This document shows, piece after piece, positions 8,316 through 15,794 of a stretch of 64,000 nucleotides of DNA (the stretch's first letter is position 1; every line of letters starts with the position of its first letter). The stretch is from Pseudonocardia sulfidoxydans NBRC 16205 (lineage in GTDB: Bacteria > Actinomycetota > Actinomycetes > Mycobacteriales > Pseudonocardiaceae). The DNA is taken from NCBI RefSeq assembly GCF_007989085.1, contig NZ_BJVJ01000018.1, forward strand, positions 1-64,000, given 5' to 3'. The translations under genes and the position numbers were made by a program. The notes beneath the pieces were generated by a model. It saw only the letters and a list, made by a program, of their open reading frames with translations. It was not told the DNA's origin and made no database searches.

Positions 8316-10306
8316 CCCCGCCGGACGGACTCGCGGGTACCGGGCCGTGGGTGGTGGTGTTCGTCGTGCTCGCGGCGATCGTGGCCGCGCACCGCCGGCG
8401 GGTCCGGGCCCGGCGCACCGCGGTGCTCGACGTCGGCGACGCGTCGACGTTCCTGCCCGACCCGCAGGTCGACGGGGTGCGCCCGCCGCGGACCGTCCGC
8501 ACGTCGGCGCTGCTGGTCGTCGTCGCGATCATGGCCGGGACGTCGCTGATCGGGACGCCGGCGATCGCGCAGTCGCTCGACTGCAAGGAGGCGCCGGAGC
8601 CCGACCGGCCCGGCACCGGCCTCGTCGGTTCGCTCGACGCCCTGCGCCCCGACGCGGGCGAGCCCGGCAGCGTGTACCGCGAGGTCGGCTACGCGGGCAT
8701 GGTGTGGCACAACTACGACCTCGGCTGCGCGGGCCAGGCCGTGCTCAACCCGTCGACGACCACCGACACGTGGCTCGGCAACCAGACGTTCAACATCGCG
8801 AAGCTGACCGTCGCCGGGGTGAACTGGGCGCACTACCTGATCGCGACCGGCGGGGCGCTGCTCACGCCGCTCGACGACATCATCACCACCGCGACGAAGG
8901 CCATGTACGACGCGGTCTTCACGACGTTCGTCGGCATCGCCCTGCTGATCCTCGCCGTCGTCCTGATCGTCCTCGCGATGCGCGGCGACCTGGCCAGACA
9001 GGCGCAACGCGCCGGGTTCGCGGCGCTGGCCCTGCTCATCGGGTCCGCGGCCTACCTGGCACCGGTCGACTGGTCGAAGGCCGCCGACGGTCTCCTGCTC
9101 GACGGCGTCACGCAGATGCAGGAGGGCTTCCTCTCCCAGATCGGCCTCGGCAACCGCGACACCCTGCCGACGGTGCTCGTCGACCAGGTCATCTACCGCA
9201 ACTGGGAGCGCGGCGAGTTCGGCTCCCCCGACGTGCCGCAGGCCCAGCAGTTCGGCCGCGACCTGCTGCGCGCCCAGACGTTCACCATCGACGAGGTCCT
9301 CGACGGCAAGGACACCGGGGCGCTCGCGCAGGAGAAGAAGAACCAGTTCACGACGATCGCCGGCCAGCTGGGCGACCGCTACACCTACTTCCAGGGCAAG
9401 TCGGGCAGCCGGATCGGGACCGGGCTGCTGGCCGTCGTGCAGGCGTTGTGCATCGCGCTGTTCCAGCTGCTGTCCAAGGTGCTGGTCCTGGTCGCGATGC
9501 TGCTGCTGCGGCTGATGGTGATGTGCGCGCCCGCCATCGCGGTGCTCGCGATCCTCAAACCCGACCTGCTGCCCGCGCTGCTGCGGGTGGCGGGCGCGGC
9601 GATCGTCAACACGCTCATCGTCGGCGCGCTCGCCGGGCTGCACGCGCTGCTCGTCGTGTCGCTGTTCCGGCCCGACTCCGGCATCGACCTGTGGCTCGCG
9701 CTGCTGGTCACCGGCGTCGTGACCGTCGTGATGTGGGCTGTTGCGCGGCCGTTCCGACGGCTCGTGTCGATGGTGTCGCTGACCCGCGAACAGTTCGGCG
9801 GGATCGTGCCCGGCGTCGGTGCCGGGCCCATGTCGGGGGTGTGGCGGCGGTTCCGCGGCGGCCCGGTCGACGACCGGCAGGCCCGCTGGTGGACCGACCG
9901 GCAGGCGAGCGGGACGGGCGGCGACCCCGACGGCGGCCGTCCCGAGACCGTCATGGCCACCGCGACCGTCGTCGGTGGCGCGTCGGCGGCCCGCCAGCCC
10001 CGGCGGCGCAGCGAGGTCACCCCGGGCGGCGCGGCCGCGATCGGGGCGTCCGGCCGGCGCGCCCTGCCCGCCGGCGCGGGCGGGGCCCCGGCCCGCACCA
10101 ACGGCGTCCCCGGCCGCTCCGACCCCGGCGAGGTCGACGAACGCGTCATCTACCGACGACCCGACGCCACCCCGCCGCGGCCCCGGACCCCGGCACTCGA
10201 CCCCGAGGTCGTCGACGGCGTCTCGGTGTACCGCATCTATCGGCCGGCGCGCACCGGCACCCGGACCCCCACGCGCACCGCGTACCGCCGGACCGAGGAC
10301 CGCTGA
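8312..10306 (+). CDS. VirB6/TrbL-like polytopic membrane protein
   Basis: This 664-residue protein has a helix near the N-terminus, a second helix followed by an AxA-like site (GTPAIAQ near residue 85), and an extracellular segment with Cys residues. A cluster of helices follows at about 190-250 and again at about 370-485 (for example VLVLVAMLLLRLMVMCAPAIA). The last ~180 residues are a cytoplasmic tail rich in Arg, Pro and Gly. This plan, with a polytopic core encoded right after a VirB4-like ATPase, fits the VirB6/TrbL channel component. Start GTG 8312 overlaps the ATPase stop (GTGA). Confidence 0.65.
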   Translation: MTPPDGLAGTGPWVVVFVVLAAIVAAHRRRVRARRTAVLDVGDASTFLPDPQVDGVRPPRTVRTSALLVVVAIMAGTSLIGTPAIAQSLDCKEAPEPDRPGTGLVGSLDALRPDAGEPGSVYREVGYAGMVWHNYDLGCAGQAVLNPSTTTDTWLGNQTFNIAKLTVAGVNWAHYLIATGGALLTPLDDIITTATKAMYDAVFTTFVGIALLILAVVLIVLAMRGDLARQAQRAGFAALALLIGSAAYLAPVDWSKAADGLLLDGVTQMQEGFLSQIGLGNRDTLPTVLVDQVIYRNWERGEFGSPDVPQAQQFGRDLLRAQTFTIDEVLDGKDTGALAQEKKNQFTTIAGQLGDRYTYFQGKSGSRIGTGLLAVVQALCIALFQLLSKVLVLVAMLLLRLMVMCAPAIAVLAILKPDLLPALLRVAGAAIVNTLIVGALAGLHALLVVSLFRPDSGIDLWLALLVTGVVTVVMWAVARPFRRLVSMVSLTREQFGGIVPGVGAGPMSGVWRRFRGGPVDDRQARWWTDRQASGTGGDPDGGRPETVMATATVVGGASAARQPRRRSEVTPGGAAAIGASGRRALPAGAGGAPARTNGVPGRSDPGEVDERVIYRRPDATPPRPRTPALDPEVVDGVSVYRIYRPARTGTRTPTRTAYRRTEDR

Positions 10307-10309
10307 CCC

Positions 10310-10897
10310 GTGCCGATCCGATCCCCCCGCGGTCGCGCCGCCGCCTACCGCTCGTTGTGGCAGTGGCCGCTGCACTCGCCGCTGCGCCTGGTCGGGACGG
10401 TCGTCGTCGTCCTGGTGCTCGCCGCGGGGGTCAGCTGGGCCGCGACCTCGGGCCGCAGCTCCGCCCCGTCGGCCCCGGGCCAGAACACCTCCGGCCCATC
10501 CACATCGGACGGCAGGCCCGCCACCGCCGGGTCGCCGTCGGTGCTGCCCCCCGTCGTGCCGCTGAACCCCACGACGTTGCCGCTCACGGCCGCCCCGCAA
10601 GCGGCACTGGCGGCCGCCTCGTCGTGGGCGTCGGCATGGGTCGACCACCCCGCCGGCACCACCACCGAGCAATGGCTCGCCCGGCTGCGCCCCTGGACCA
10701 CCGACGAGTACCTCGGCGTCCTCGGCTCCGTCGACCCCGGCAACGTGCCCGCGAGCACGGTCACCGGCCCACCCGAGGCCACCCGCGTGTCCCCCGCGTC
10801 CGTGCAGGTGAAGGTCCCGACCGACACGATCACGCTGATCCTGCTCGTCGTCGACGACGGGTCCGGCTGGCGGGTCGCCGACTCCGACGAGGGCTGA
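10310..10897 (+). CDS. VirB8/TcpC-like single-pass secretion protein
   Basis: The 195-residue protein has a short basic cytoplasmic start, one membrane helix (residues ~27-46), a Ser/Pro/Thr-rich linker, and an external domain of about 110 residues. That domain (AAASSWASAWVDHP at its start, LILLVVDDGSGWRVADSDEG at its end) looks like the NTF2-like fold of VirB8/TcpC/TraM proteins, which scaffold Gram-positive conjugation channels. The closing pattern of a valine-rich strand and W-R-V is typical of such domains. It lies 3 bp after the VirB6-like gene and 7 bp before the wall hydrolase gene. Confidence 0.65.
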   Translation: MPIRSPRGRAAAYRSLWQWPLHSPLRLVGTVVVVLVLAAGVSWAATSGRSSAPSAPGQNTSGPSTSDGRPATAGSPSVLPPVVPLNPTTLPLTAAPQAALAAASSWASAWVDHPAGTTTEQWLARLRPWTTDEYLGVLGSVDPGNVPASTVTGPPEATRVSPASVQVKVPTDTITLILLVVDDGSGWRVADSDEG

Positions 10898-10904
10898 TCC
10901 CGCC

Positions 10905-11921
10905 GTGGTCACCCCACTGCGGCCGTTGCGGCTGCTCGTCCCCGTCGTCGCGATCGCGGCCGCCCTCGCGCTGTTCATGGGCGTCGGCTTCATCGCGTTC
11001 ACGATCGGCGGCGGGGGCGGCGCCACGACGTCGTCGAGCGGGGTGTGCGACACCGGCGTCGGCGTCTCCGACGGTGCCGGCCGCTCCGGCTCCACCTTCG
11101 CCGACCTGTCCGACGAGCAGCGCAGCAACGCCCAGACCATCATCGCCGTCGCCCGTGACATGGGCGCCCCGCCGCGGGCCTGGCTCGTCGCCCTCGCGAC
11201 CGCCATGCAGGAATCCACCCTGCGCAACATCAACTACGGCGACCGCGACTCCCTCGGCCTCTTCCAGCAACGCCCCTCGCAGGGCTGGGGCACACCCGCG
11301 CAGGTCACCGACCCCGTCTACAGCACGCGCATCTTCATCGACCGGCTGCTGAAGGTCCCCGGATGGGAGTCCCTGCCCGTCACCGTCGCCGCGCAGACCG
11401 TGCAACGCTCCGCGTTCCCCAACGCCTACGCCAAGTGGGAGGGCCTCGCCGCCGCGCTCGTCGGGCAGCTCGCCGACGTCTCCGTCCTCCCCGCCCGCTG
11501 CACCACCCAGACCGCGACCCTCCCCGCCGGCGCGGCCGGAACGGCGATCGGGTTCGCGCTCAAGGAAGTCGGCAAGCCCTACGTGTGGGGCGCGACCGGC
11601 CCCAACACCTACGACTGCTCCGGGCTCATGCTGCGCGCCTTCCAGGCCGCCGGCATCGAGCTGCCCCGCGTCTCCCGCGACCAGTACCGGGCCGGCGGCC
11701 ACGTCCTCGTCCGGGAAGCGCAGCCCGGCGACCTGCTGTTCTACGCGACCGACCCCAGCGACCCCTCGACCATCCACCACGTCGTGCTCTACATGGGCGA
11801 CGACAAGATGGTCGAGGCCCCCTACACCGGCGCCTCCGTCCGCGTGCAGCCCGTCCCGTGGAACTACCGCGAGCTCGTCCCCTTCGCGACCCGCCCCGGC
11901 ACCACCCGCAACGATGCGTGA
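10905..11921 (+). CDS. Two-domain cell-wall hydrolase (lysozyme-like + NlpC/P60), VirB1-like
   Basis: The 338-residue protein has an N-terminal membrane anchor (about residues 10-32). A transglycosylase-like region follows (AMQESTLRNINYGDRDSLGLFQQRPSQ is its core, residues ~103-130; the E in MQES is the likely acid). A C-terminal NlpC/P60 endopeptidase domain has the catalytic Cys in YDCSG at residue 238 and His in HHVVLYMG at about 291-292. Such enzymes open peptidoglycan locally for type IV secretion channels of Gram-positive bacteria. The domain order matches TcpG/VirB1-like proteins of conjugative elements. GTG 10905 is 7 bp after the previous stop. Confidence 0.85.
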   Translation: MVTPLRPLRLLVPVVAIAAALALFMGVGFIAFTIGGGGGATTSSSGVCDTGVGVSDGAGRSGSTFADLSDEQRSNAQTIIAVARDMGAPPRAWLVALATAMQESTLRNINYGDRDSLGLFQQRPSQGWGTPAQVTDPVYSTRIFIDRLLKVPGWESLPVTVAAQTVQRSAFPNAYAKWEGLAAALVGQLADVSVLPARCTTQTATLPAGAAGTAIGFALKEVGKPYVWGATGPNTYDCSGLMLRAFQAAGIELPRVSRDQYRAGGHVLVREAQPGDLLFYATDPSDPSTIHHVVLYMGDDKMVEAPYTGASVRVQPVPWNYRELVPFATRPGTTRNDA

Positions 11922-12030
11922 CCGACGTTTCGCGCGCCCCACGGGCCGCGTCGGGGCCGCCGTGGAAACATCGGGTGCACGGCACGCCGCGAGGCGGGCC
12001 ACCGGCAGGGCACGACCGGAAGCAGGCTCG

Positions 12031-12462
12031 ATGGCACGCGACGAACCCCACAGCCCGGCGTCGACGACGCCGCTGCGCGACTACCTCGACCGGCCGGCGC
12101 GCGGCGCGAGCGAGGACTACCTCGTGGTGCCCCGCTCGCTGGCCCAGTCGATGCCCCTGCGCTGGCAGCAGGTGTTCACCGGGCTGCTCGCCGACCTGCA
12201 CGACGCCTACGGCGACCTCGAATGGCCCGAGTACCGCGTCGCGCCCTGCCGCTACGAGGCCCTCACCGACCTCGACGAGGACCAGCTCGCCCTCGCCGGA
12301 TACCTCGCCGACCTCGGCCCCGACGGCGAGCTCGTCTACCGCGACGCCGAGGACGGCGTCGTCGACGACCCCGAGAGCCACCGCGTGCTCGCGCCGATCG
12401 CCGACCCGCTGCCGCCGCCGTCGGCAGGCCGGGTGGAGCCACGCGCCGCCCGCAAACTCTGA
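12031..12462 (+). CDS. Small acidic soluble protein, last gene of type IV-like locus
   Basis: I do not recognise a family. The 143-residue protein has no membrane helix or signal peptide. It is acidic in its second half (DLDEDQLALAGYLADLGPDG) and carries a tryptophan-rich middle (PLRWQQVFTGLLADLHDAYG). I chose ATG 12031 because CGGAAGCAGG precedes it and the upstream frame overlaps the hydrolase gene with no conserved look. It follows the wall hydrolase by 109 bp on the same strand and meets the EspG-like gene tail to tail. Because it closes the locus it may be a cytoplasmic partner of the ATPase, which is inference only. Confidence 0.6.
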   Translation: MARDEPHSPASTTPLRDYLDRPARGASEDYLVVPRSLAQSMPLRWQQVFTGLLADLHDAYGDLEWPEYRVAPCRYEALTDLDEDQLALAGYLADLGPDGELVYRDAEDGVVDDPESHRVLAPIADPLPPPSAGRVEPRAARKL

Positions 12463-12472
12463 GACCTCCCGA

Positions 12473-13234
12473 TCAGGCCGCCGCGATCAGCTCGTCGATC
12501 CGGCGGACCAGCCCCGCCCCGTCCACCGGCGCCACCGTGACGACGTCACGCCCGTCCCCCGCCGGCCTGCGCAGCCGGACCACGTGCCCCGACGACGTGC
12601 GGTGCAGCCCGATCAGCCACGGCGCCCGCCGCCTGCCCACGCACACCCCGACCATGCCGTGCCGGTCGACATCGCGGTGCATCGCGACGTACGTCGCCGC
12701 ATCGCCCGCCTCGACACCACGGCGGACCAGCTCGTCGACCAGCGCTCCCGGGTCGTCGCCCGCCGCACCGACCGACGACTCGACGTCGCCCGCCCGCACG
12801 TTGACCGTGCGTCCGCGGGCCGCCGACACCGGCCCGACCACCTCCACGACCGCCCGCGACAGCCGCGTCGGCGCCACGTCGGCCAGCGCGATCTCACCGT
12901 CGTGACGCACCGCCAGCACCGCACGGCCGCGGTACCGGGCCGCCACCGCGCTGACGACGGTCGTCCCGTGGATGCGCACGTCCACCGACAGCTCCCGACG
13001 GTCCAGCACCGTCAGCGCCGCCGCCAGCCGCGGTACCGGCCTGCGGTCGTCGACCAGCCCGCGCGCCGCCAACGCCGCCAACGCCCCGTCGACGACTTCC
13101 CGACGCTCCTCCCACGTCCGCCCGTGCCGCGGCGGGTCGAGCTCCCACGGCGTCTCGTCGAACCGCGCCGCCTCCCACGCCACCTCGAACTCCGTCAGCG
13201 ACAGCACGGTCGCCGCGTCCCAGTCGACGGTCAT
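12473..13234 (-). CDS. EspG-like type VII secretion chaperone
   Basis: The 253-residue protein matches the EspG family pattern. The N-terminus LSLTEFEVAWEAARFDETPWEL is followed by a region where basic and Val-rich strands alternate (GRAVLAVRHDGEIALADV), and the protein ends with a helical C-terminus (LVRRIDELIAAA). EspG proteins bind PPE-type substrates in the cytosol and keep them ready for ESX export. Its start overlaps the stop of the PPE-like gene by 4 bp (ATGA), so the two are co-translated and are probably chaperone and cargo. No ESX core gene (EccB, C, D or E) lies in the window. Confidence 0.82.
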   Translation of the reverse strand: MTVDWDAATVLSLTEFEVAWEAARFDETPWELDPPRHGRTWEERREVVDGALAALAARGLVDDRRPVPRLAAALTVLDRRELSVDVRIHGTTVVSAVAARYRGRAVLAVRHDGEIALADVAPTRLSRAVVEVVGPVSAARGRTVNVRAGDVESSVGAAGDDPGALVDELVRRGVEAGDAATYVAMHRDVDRHGMVGVCVGRRRAPWLIGLHRTSSGHVVRLRRPAGDGRDVVTVAPVDGAGLVRRIDELIAAA

Positions 13235-14547
13235 CGACACTCCTCCCCGCCGATCACCGGCGCGACGTGCGGGGTGTCGACGTCGAACGGTGCCGAGCTG
13301 GGCACCAGGTAGCGCGGGGTGTGCCGGTCGTTCCCGCCGCGGCTCCCCGCGGCGCCGGCCATCGGCGGGTACATGCCGCCGGGCAGCCCGCTCCCGCCCG
13401 GACGACCCGCCGCGGTCACCGGCCGGAGGGCGTCCCGGGCGCCCCCCGGGGTGCGCGACGTCGGCTCCGCGACGCCCTGCCCGCCGCCGGCGCGCAGCAG
13501 CTTGTCGGCGAACCCCCGCCCGGTCGACGTGTCCGCACCGCGGGACCAGCCCGGCGTCGGGACGGTGGACCTGCCCGGGGCGGGGACGGTGGATCGGCCT
13601 GGGGTGGGGACGGTGGATCGGCCCGGGGTGGGGACGGTGGGTCGGCCCGGGGTGGGGACCACGGGCAGGTCCGGCCGGATCGGGCCGGGTGGCGGACCGG
13701 GGACCCGGGGTGGTGGCGGAACGTTCGGGACCTTCGCCGGTGAGGTGCGGTCGACACGCGTCCCGCCCGTGACGCCCGGCGGAAGCACGCCGGGATCGAC
13801 ATGACGGGCAGGGCTCTCGGGCAGCCCGGGGACCGCGCCGGGCGGCCGCGGCACGGCGAGGTCGCCGACAGAACCCACCGGCGGCGTCCCGACAGCGCTG
13901 CCCGTCCCACCGGCGCCGACCCCGCCCCCGAAGCCCCCGCCTCCCCCGTCTCCACCGGTCTGCGCGCCGGCCGGAGGCGCATTCCCGGCGACCGGGAAGC
14001 GGTCGAGCGCCTGCCGTGAGGTGTCCTCGTGCACGTACAACGCGGCGTTGGCCTTCGCGTCGATCGTCCGGACCTGCTCGACCGCCTCGCGGTGGTCGGC
14101 CTCCGCAGCCATCAGCGCGAACGGGCCGCCGATCGGGCCGAGGAGCACGAACGGCGCACCCGCGGGCAACGACATCGCCCGCCGCACATCCATGGCGACC
14201 AGATCGCGGCCCGACCCCCCGACGTGGCGGCTCATCTCCCCGAACGACATCCCGTACCCGTCGACCGACGCCCCCGCCGCGCGGCCGGCATCGGAGTGCG
14301 CCTCCGCGCGGGCGGCCGAGGCGGTCACCGCGGCCCCGGCCTCGGAGGCGGCGCGGCCCTGCCACGCGACGCCCAGCGGCTCGAGCTGTCGTCGCAGCTC
14401 CTGGTCGGAGTCGGCGAACTTCCCGCCGAGGTTCGTCATCCCCTGGTGGAGGGTCGCGATCGCGGAACTGCCGGGCCCCTCGCCGAGCCACTTCAGCTTC
14501 TCGGCGAGGGGGAAGCCCTCGTACCGGTGGTAGTTGATCCCGAGCAT
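13231..14547 (-). CDS. PPE/WXG-like type VII secretion substrate with repeat-rich tail
   Basis: The 438-residue protein has an N-terminal helical domain of about 180 residues with a W-x-G turn (GVAWQGRAASEA near residue 65), the shape of WXG100/PPE proteins. It is followed by a Gly/Pro-rich tail that includes about five copies of an eight-residue VPTPGRST unit. It is paired with an EspG-like gene and lies downstream of a DUF3558 lipoprotein gene, a common Pseudonocardiaceae arrangement for ESX-associated loci. ATG 14547 is preceded by about 440 bp of repeats. It lacks an adjacent PE-like partner. The final residues (DTPHVAPVIGGEECR) show no known toxin domain. Confidence 0.75.
   Translation of the reverse strand: MLGINYHRYEGFPLAEKLKWLGEGPGSSAIATLHQGMTNLGGKFADSDQELRRQLEPLGVAWQGRAASEAGAAVTASAARAEAHSDAGRAAGASVDGYGMSFGEMSRHVGGSGRDLVAMDVRRAMSLPAGAPFVLLGPIGGPFALMAAEADHREAVEQVRTIDAKANAALYVHEDTSRQALDRFPVAGNAPPAGAQTGGDGGGGGFGGGVGAGGTGSAVGTPPVGSVGDLAVPRPPGAVPGLPESPARHVDPGVLPPGVTGGTRVDRTSPAKVPNVPPPPRVPGPPPGPIRPDLPVVPTPGRPTVPTPGRSTVPTPGRSTVPAPGRSTVPTPGWSRGADTSTGRGFADKLLRAGGGQGVAEPTSRTPGGARDALRPVTAAGRPGGSGLPGGMYPPMAGAAGSRGGNDRHTPRYLVPSSAPFDVDTPHVAPVIGGEECR
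13551..13665 (-). repeat. 24-bp in-frame tandem repeat (VPTPGRST)
   Basis: About five copies of a 24-bp unit (core GGGGACGGTGGATCGGCC on the + strand) encode eight-residue VPTPGRST repeats in the tail of the PPE-like protein. The copies are nearly identical at DNA level, which suggests recent expansion. Confidence 0.75.
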
Positions 14548-14641
14548 GCGCGGATCGTCGCCTGCCGACGCGCCGGTGTGGGCGGGTCGCGCAGATCCGT
14601 GTTCGGGTGCGAACGGCCCTGCCGCTCGCCGTCGTCGCCAC

Positions 14642-14687
14642 CGAACGTGTGACGAGAGCGAAACGGGAGCGCTGACGACACGCTCGG
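14642..14687. repeat. REP-like palindrome, doublet 1 first copy
   Basis: The left arm is CGAACGTGTGACGAGAGC and the right arm is GCGCTGACGACACGCTCGG. It starts 61 bp before the next copy. It is one of eight copies of the same element in the window. Confidence 0.8.
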
Positions 14688-14702
14688 GGGAACGGCGTCG
14701 CA

Positions 14703-14749
14703 GCGAGCGTGTCACCAGCGCGACGCATGCGCGCTGATGACACGTTCGC
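14703..14749. repeat. REP-like palindrome, doublet 1 second copy
   Basis: The left arm is GCGAGCGTGTCACCAGCGC and the right arm is GCGCTGATGACACGTTCGC. The arms pair almost completely, so this is one of the best-conserved copies. Confidence 0.8.
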
Positions 14750-14813
14750 CGGCAGGTGGGTGGGCCCCGGGGCCCGGCGCCGTGGGCAGGTGCGTCGCCG
14801 TCGCCGTCGACAT

Positions 14814-14858
14814 CGAACGTGTCGTCAGAGTCCGAGACGAGCGCTGGTGACACGCTCG
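14814..14858. repeat. REP-like palindrome, doublet 2 first copy
   Basis: The left arm is CGAACGTGTCGTCAGAG and the right arm is GCGCTGGTGACACGCTCG. It starts 60 bp before the second copy of its doublet. Confidence 0.8.
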
Positions 14859-14873
14859 GCGGTCGGTCTCGTG

Positions 14874-14920
14874 GCGGGCGTGTCATGAGCGCGACGCGAG
14901 AGCGCTGATGAACACGTCGG
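14874..14920. repeat. REP-like palindrome, doublet 2 second copy
   Basis: The left arm is GCGGGCGTGTCATGAGCGC and the right arm is GCGCTGATGAACACGTCGG. The right arm carries an extra A, so this copy has started to decay. Confidence 0.75.
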
Positions 14921-14989
14921 AGCCGCTGAGCCCGCCGAGCCGCGGAGCCCGCTGAGCAGCTGAGCCGCTGAGCCCGCCGAGCCGCGGGG
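14921..14989. repeat. Short direct repeat of about 42-bp period
   Basis: AGCCGCTGAGCCCGCCGAGC occurs twice (starting at about 14921 and 14963) with a degenerate middle of the same GCTGAG words. It directly abuts the stop of the DUF3558 lipoprotein gene. Confidence 0.6.
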
Positions 14990-15568
14990 TCAGCGGCGGC
15001 TGATGCGGGTGAGGGTGCGCAGCGCCGACTCGGTGAAGTCGCGGCCGGAGGTGCAGGCGTCGCCGCTGGGGTCGGCGTCGGCGAGGTGGGTGACCTGCAG
15101 TGTCTGCTTCTCGGCGACGTCGACGAGCAGGTTGCACGCGTGGTAGGTCGTCGACGGGAGCTCGATGGCGTAGAAGCCGAGGATGTCGGTGACCCGGGCG
15201 CCGGTGTCGCCCGCCCGGTCGCGGACGGAGTCGTTGAGCCGGAACGTGATCCGGTCGCTGTCGGCGGACCGGCCCTTGCCCAGCCACTGACAGGCGGGCA
15301 GGGAGGCGCTGTCCTTGAGCGGTTCGGCGTCGCCGAGGTTGCGGGCGGCGCGCTGGGCGGGGCTGACCATGTCGCAGGGGTCGAGCGAGCCGAGGTCGAT
15401 GCGTTGGCGGATCTGGTCGACGGTCTCGCGTCCACCGGCGACGGGCGCGGCCTCGCCCGCGACGATGCTGGTGCAGCCGGCGAGCAGCACGGCGAGGACG
15501 GCGAGGACGGGGAGCGCGACCGCGGTCCGGCGCCGTGTCGGCGTTCTGCGGCGTCCGGGCACGGTCAT
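14990..15568 (-). CDS. DUF3558-family lipoprotein
   Basis: The 192-residue protein has a basic N-terminus, a hydrophobic stretch and a lipobox (LAVLLAGC), so it should be lipid-anchored outside the membrane. The mature part carries the DUF3558 signature DPCDMVSPAQRAA followed by a CQWLG segment, and further Cys (HACN, GDACTSG) that suggest disulfides. Family members have no settled function; many lie near ESX-related genes in Pseudonocardiaceae, as here. ATG 15568 is chosen over longer in-frame starts because the signal peptide then begins properly; GTG 15577 is an alternative. It is transcribed away from dnaK. Confidence 0.8.
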   Translation of the reverse strand: MTVPGRRRTPTRRRTAVALPVLAVLAVLLAGCTSIVAGEAAPVAGGRETVDQIRQRIDLGSLDPCDMVSPAQRAARNLGDAEPLKDSASLPACQWLGKGRSADSDRITFRLNDSVRDRAGDTGARVTDILGFYAIELPSTTYHACNLLVDVAEKQTLQVTHLADADPSGDACTSGRDFTESALRTLTRISRR

Positions 15569-15686
15569 GACGCTCACCCTAGGACCGGTCGGAGGTTGTC
15601 GCCGGACGGTCGAGAAGTGCCCCGGAAAGATTGTCGCGGGGCCGGGAACATCGCGGGGATGCCGGTCGTTGGGCCGAGTGAAGCAA

Positions 15687-15707
15687 GTTGAGCGTGATGG
15701 ACTCAAG
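15687..15707 (+). promoter_or_regulatory. HAIR element (HspR site) 1 upstream of dnaK
   Basis: GTTGAGC-N7-ACTCAAG matches the HspR-associated inverted repeat consensus CTTGAGT-N7-ACTCAAG with two changes in the left arm. The identical left arm occurs in the clpB site at 24625. Confidence 0.88.
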
Positions 15708-15713
15708 CCGAAC

Positions 15714-15743
15714 TTGACGGCGGCGAGCAGTCACGTGAAGACT
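15714..15743 (+). promoter_or_regulatory. Candidate dnaK promoter between the HAIR sites
   Basis: TTGACG (15714-15719) is followed after 18 bp by AAGACT (15738-15743). The -10 match is only fair. The placement, with HAIR 1 upstream and HAIR 2 over the predicted start point, would explain repression by HspR. Confidence 0.4.
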
Positions 15744-15762
15744 TGAGTCGGACAAGCTCAAG
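15742..15762 (+). promoter_or_regulatory. HAIR element (HspR site) 2 upstream of dnaK
   Basis: CTTGAGT-N7-GCTCAAG matches the HAIR consensus with one mismatch. It lies 32 bp before the dnaK start codon, and two sites in tandem suggest cooperative HspR binding. Confidence 0.9.
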
Positions 15763-15794
15763 CAAGGCTCACAGGTATCACGGAGGCAACAACC

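Noticed and set aside
8246-11233. 995-codon minus-strand frame over the type IV-like locus
   Set aside because: It is antisense to two genes with membrane helices and shows only R/G/P-rich low-complexity sequence, so it is a shadow of coding bias.
4522-12462. Integrative conjugative element or plasmid remnant
   Set aside because: No integrase, relaxase, replication gene or att-like direct repeats were seen, and base composition does not change visibly at the edges. I kept the type IV-like call but not the mobile-element call.
14642-14920. Possible CRISPR array from four regularly shaped repeats
   Set aside because: Distances are 61, 111 and 60 bp, the repeats are imperfect palindromes with varying arms, and no cas genes are near. 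The same element recurs as pairs elsewhere, so it is a dispersed palindrome.
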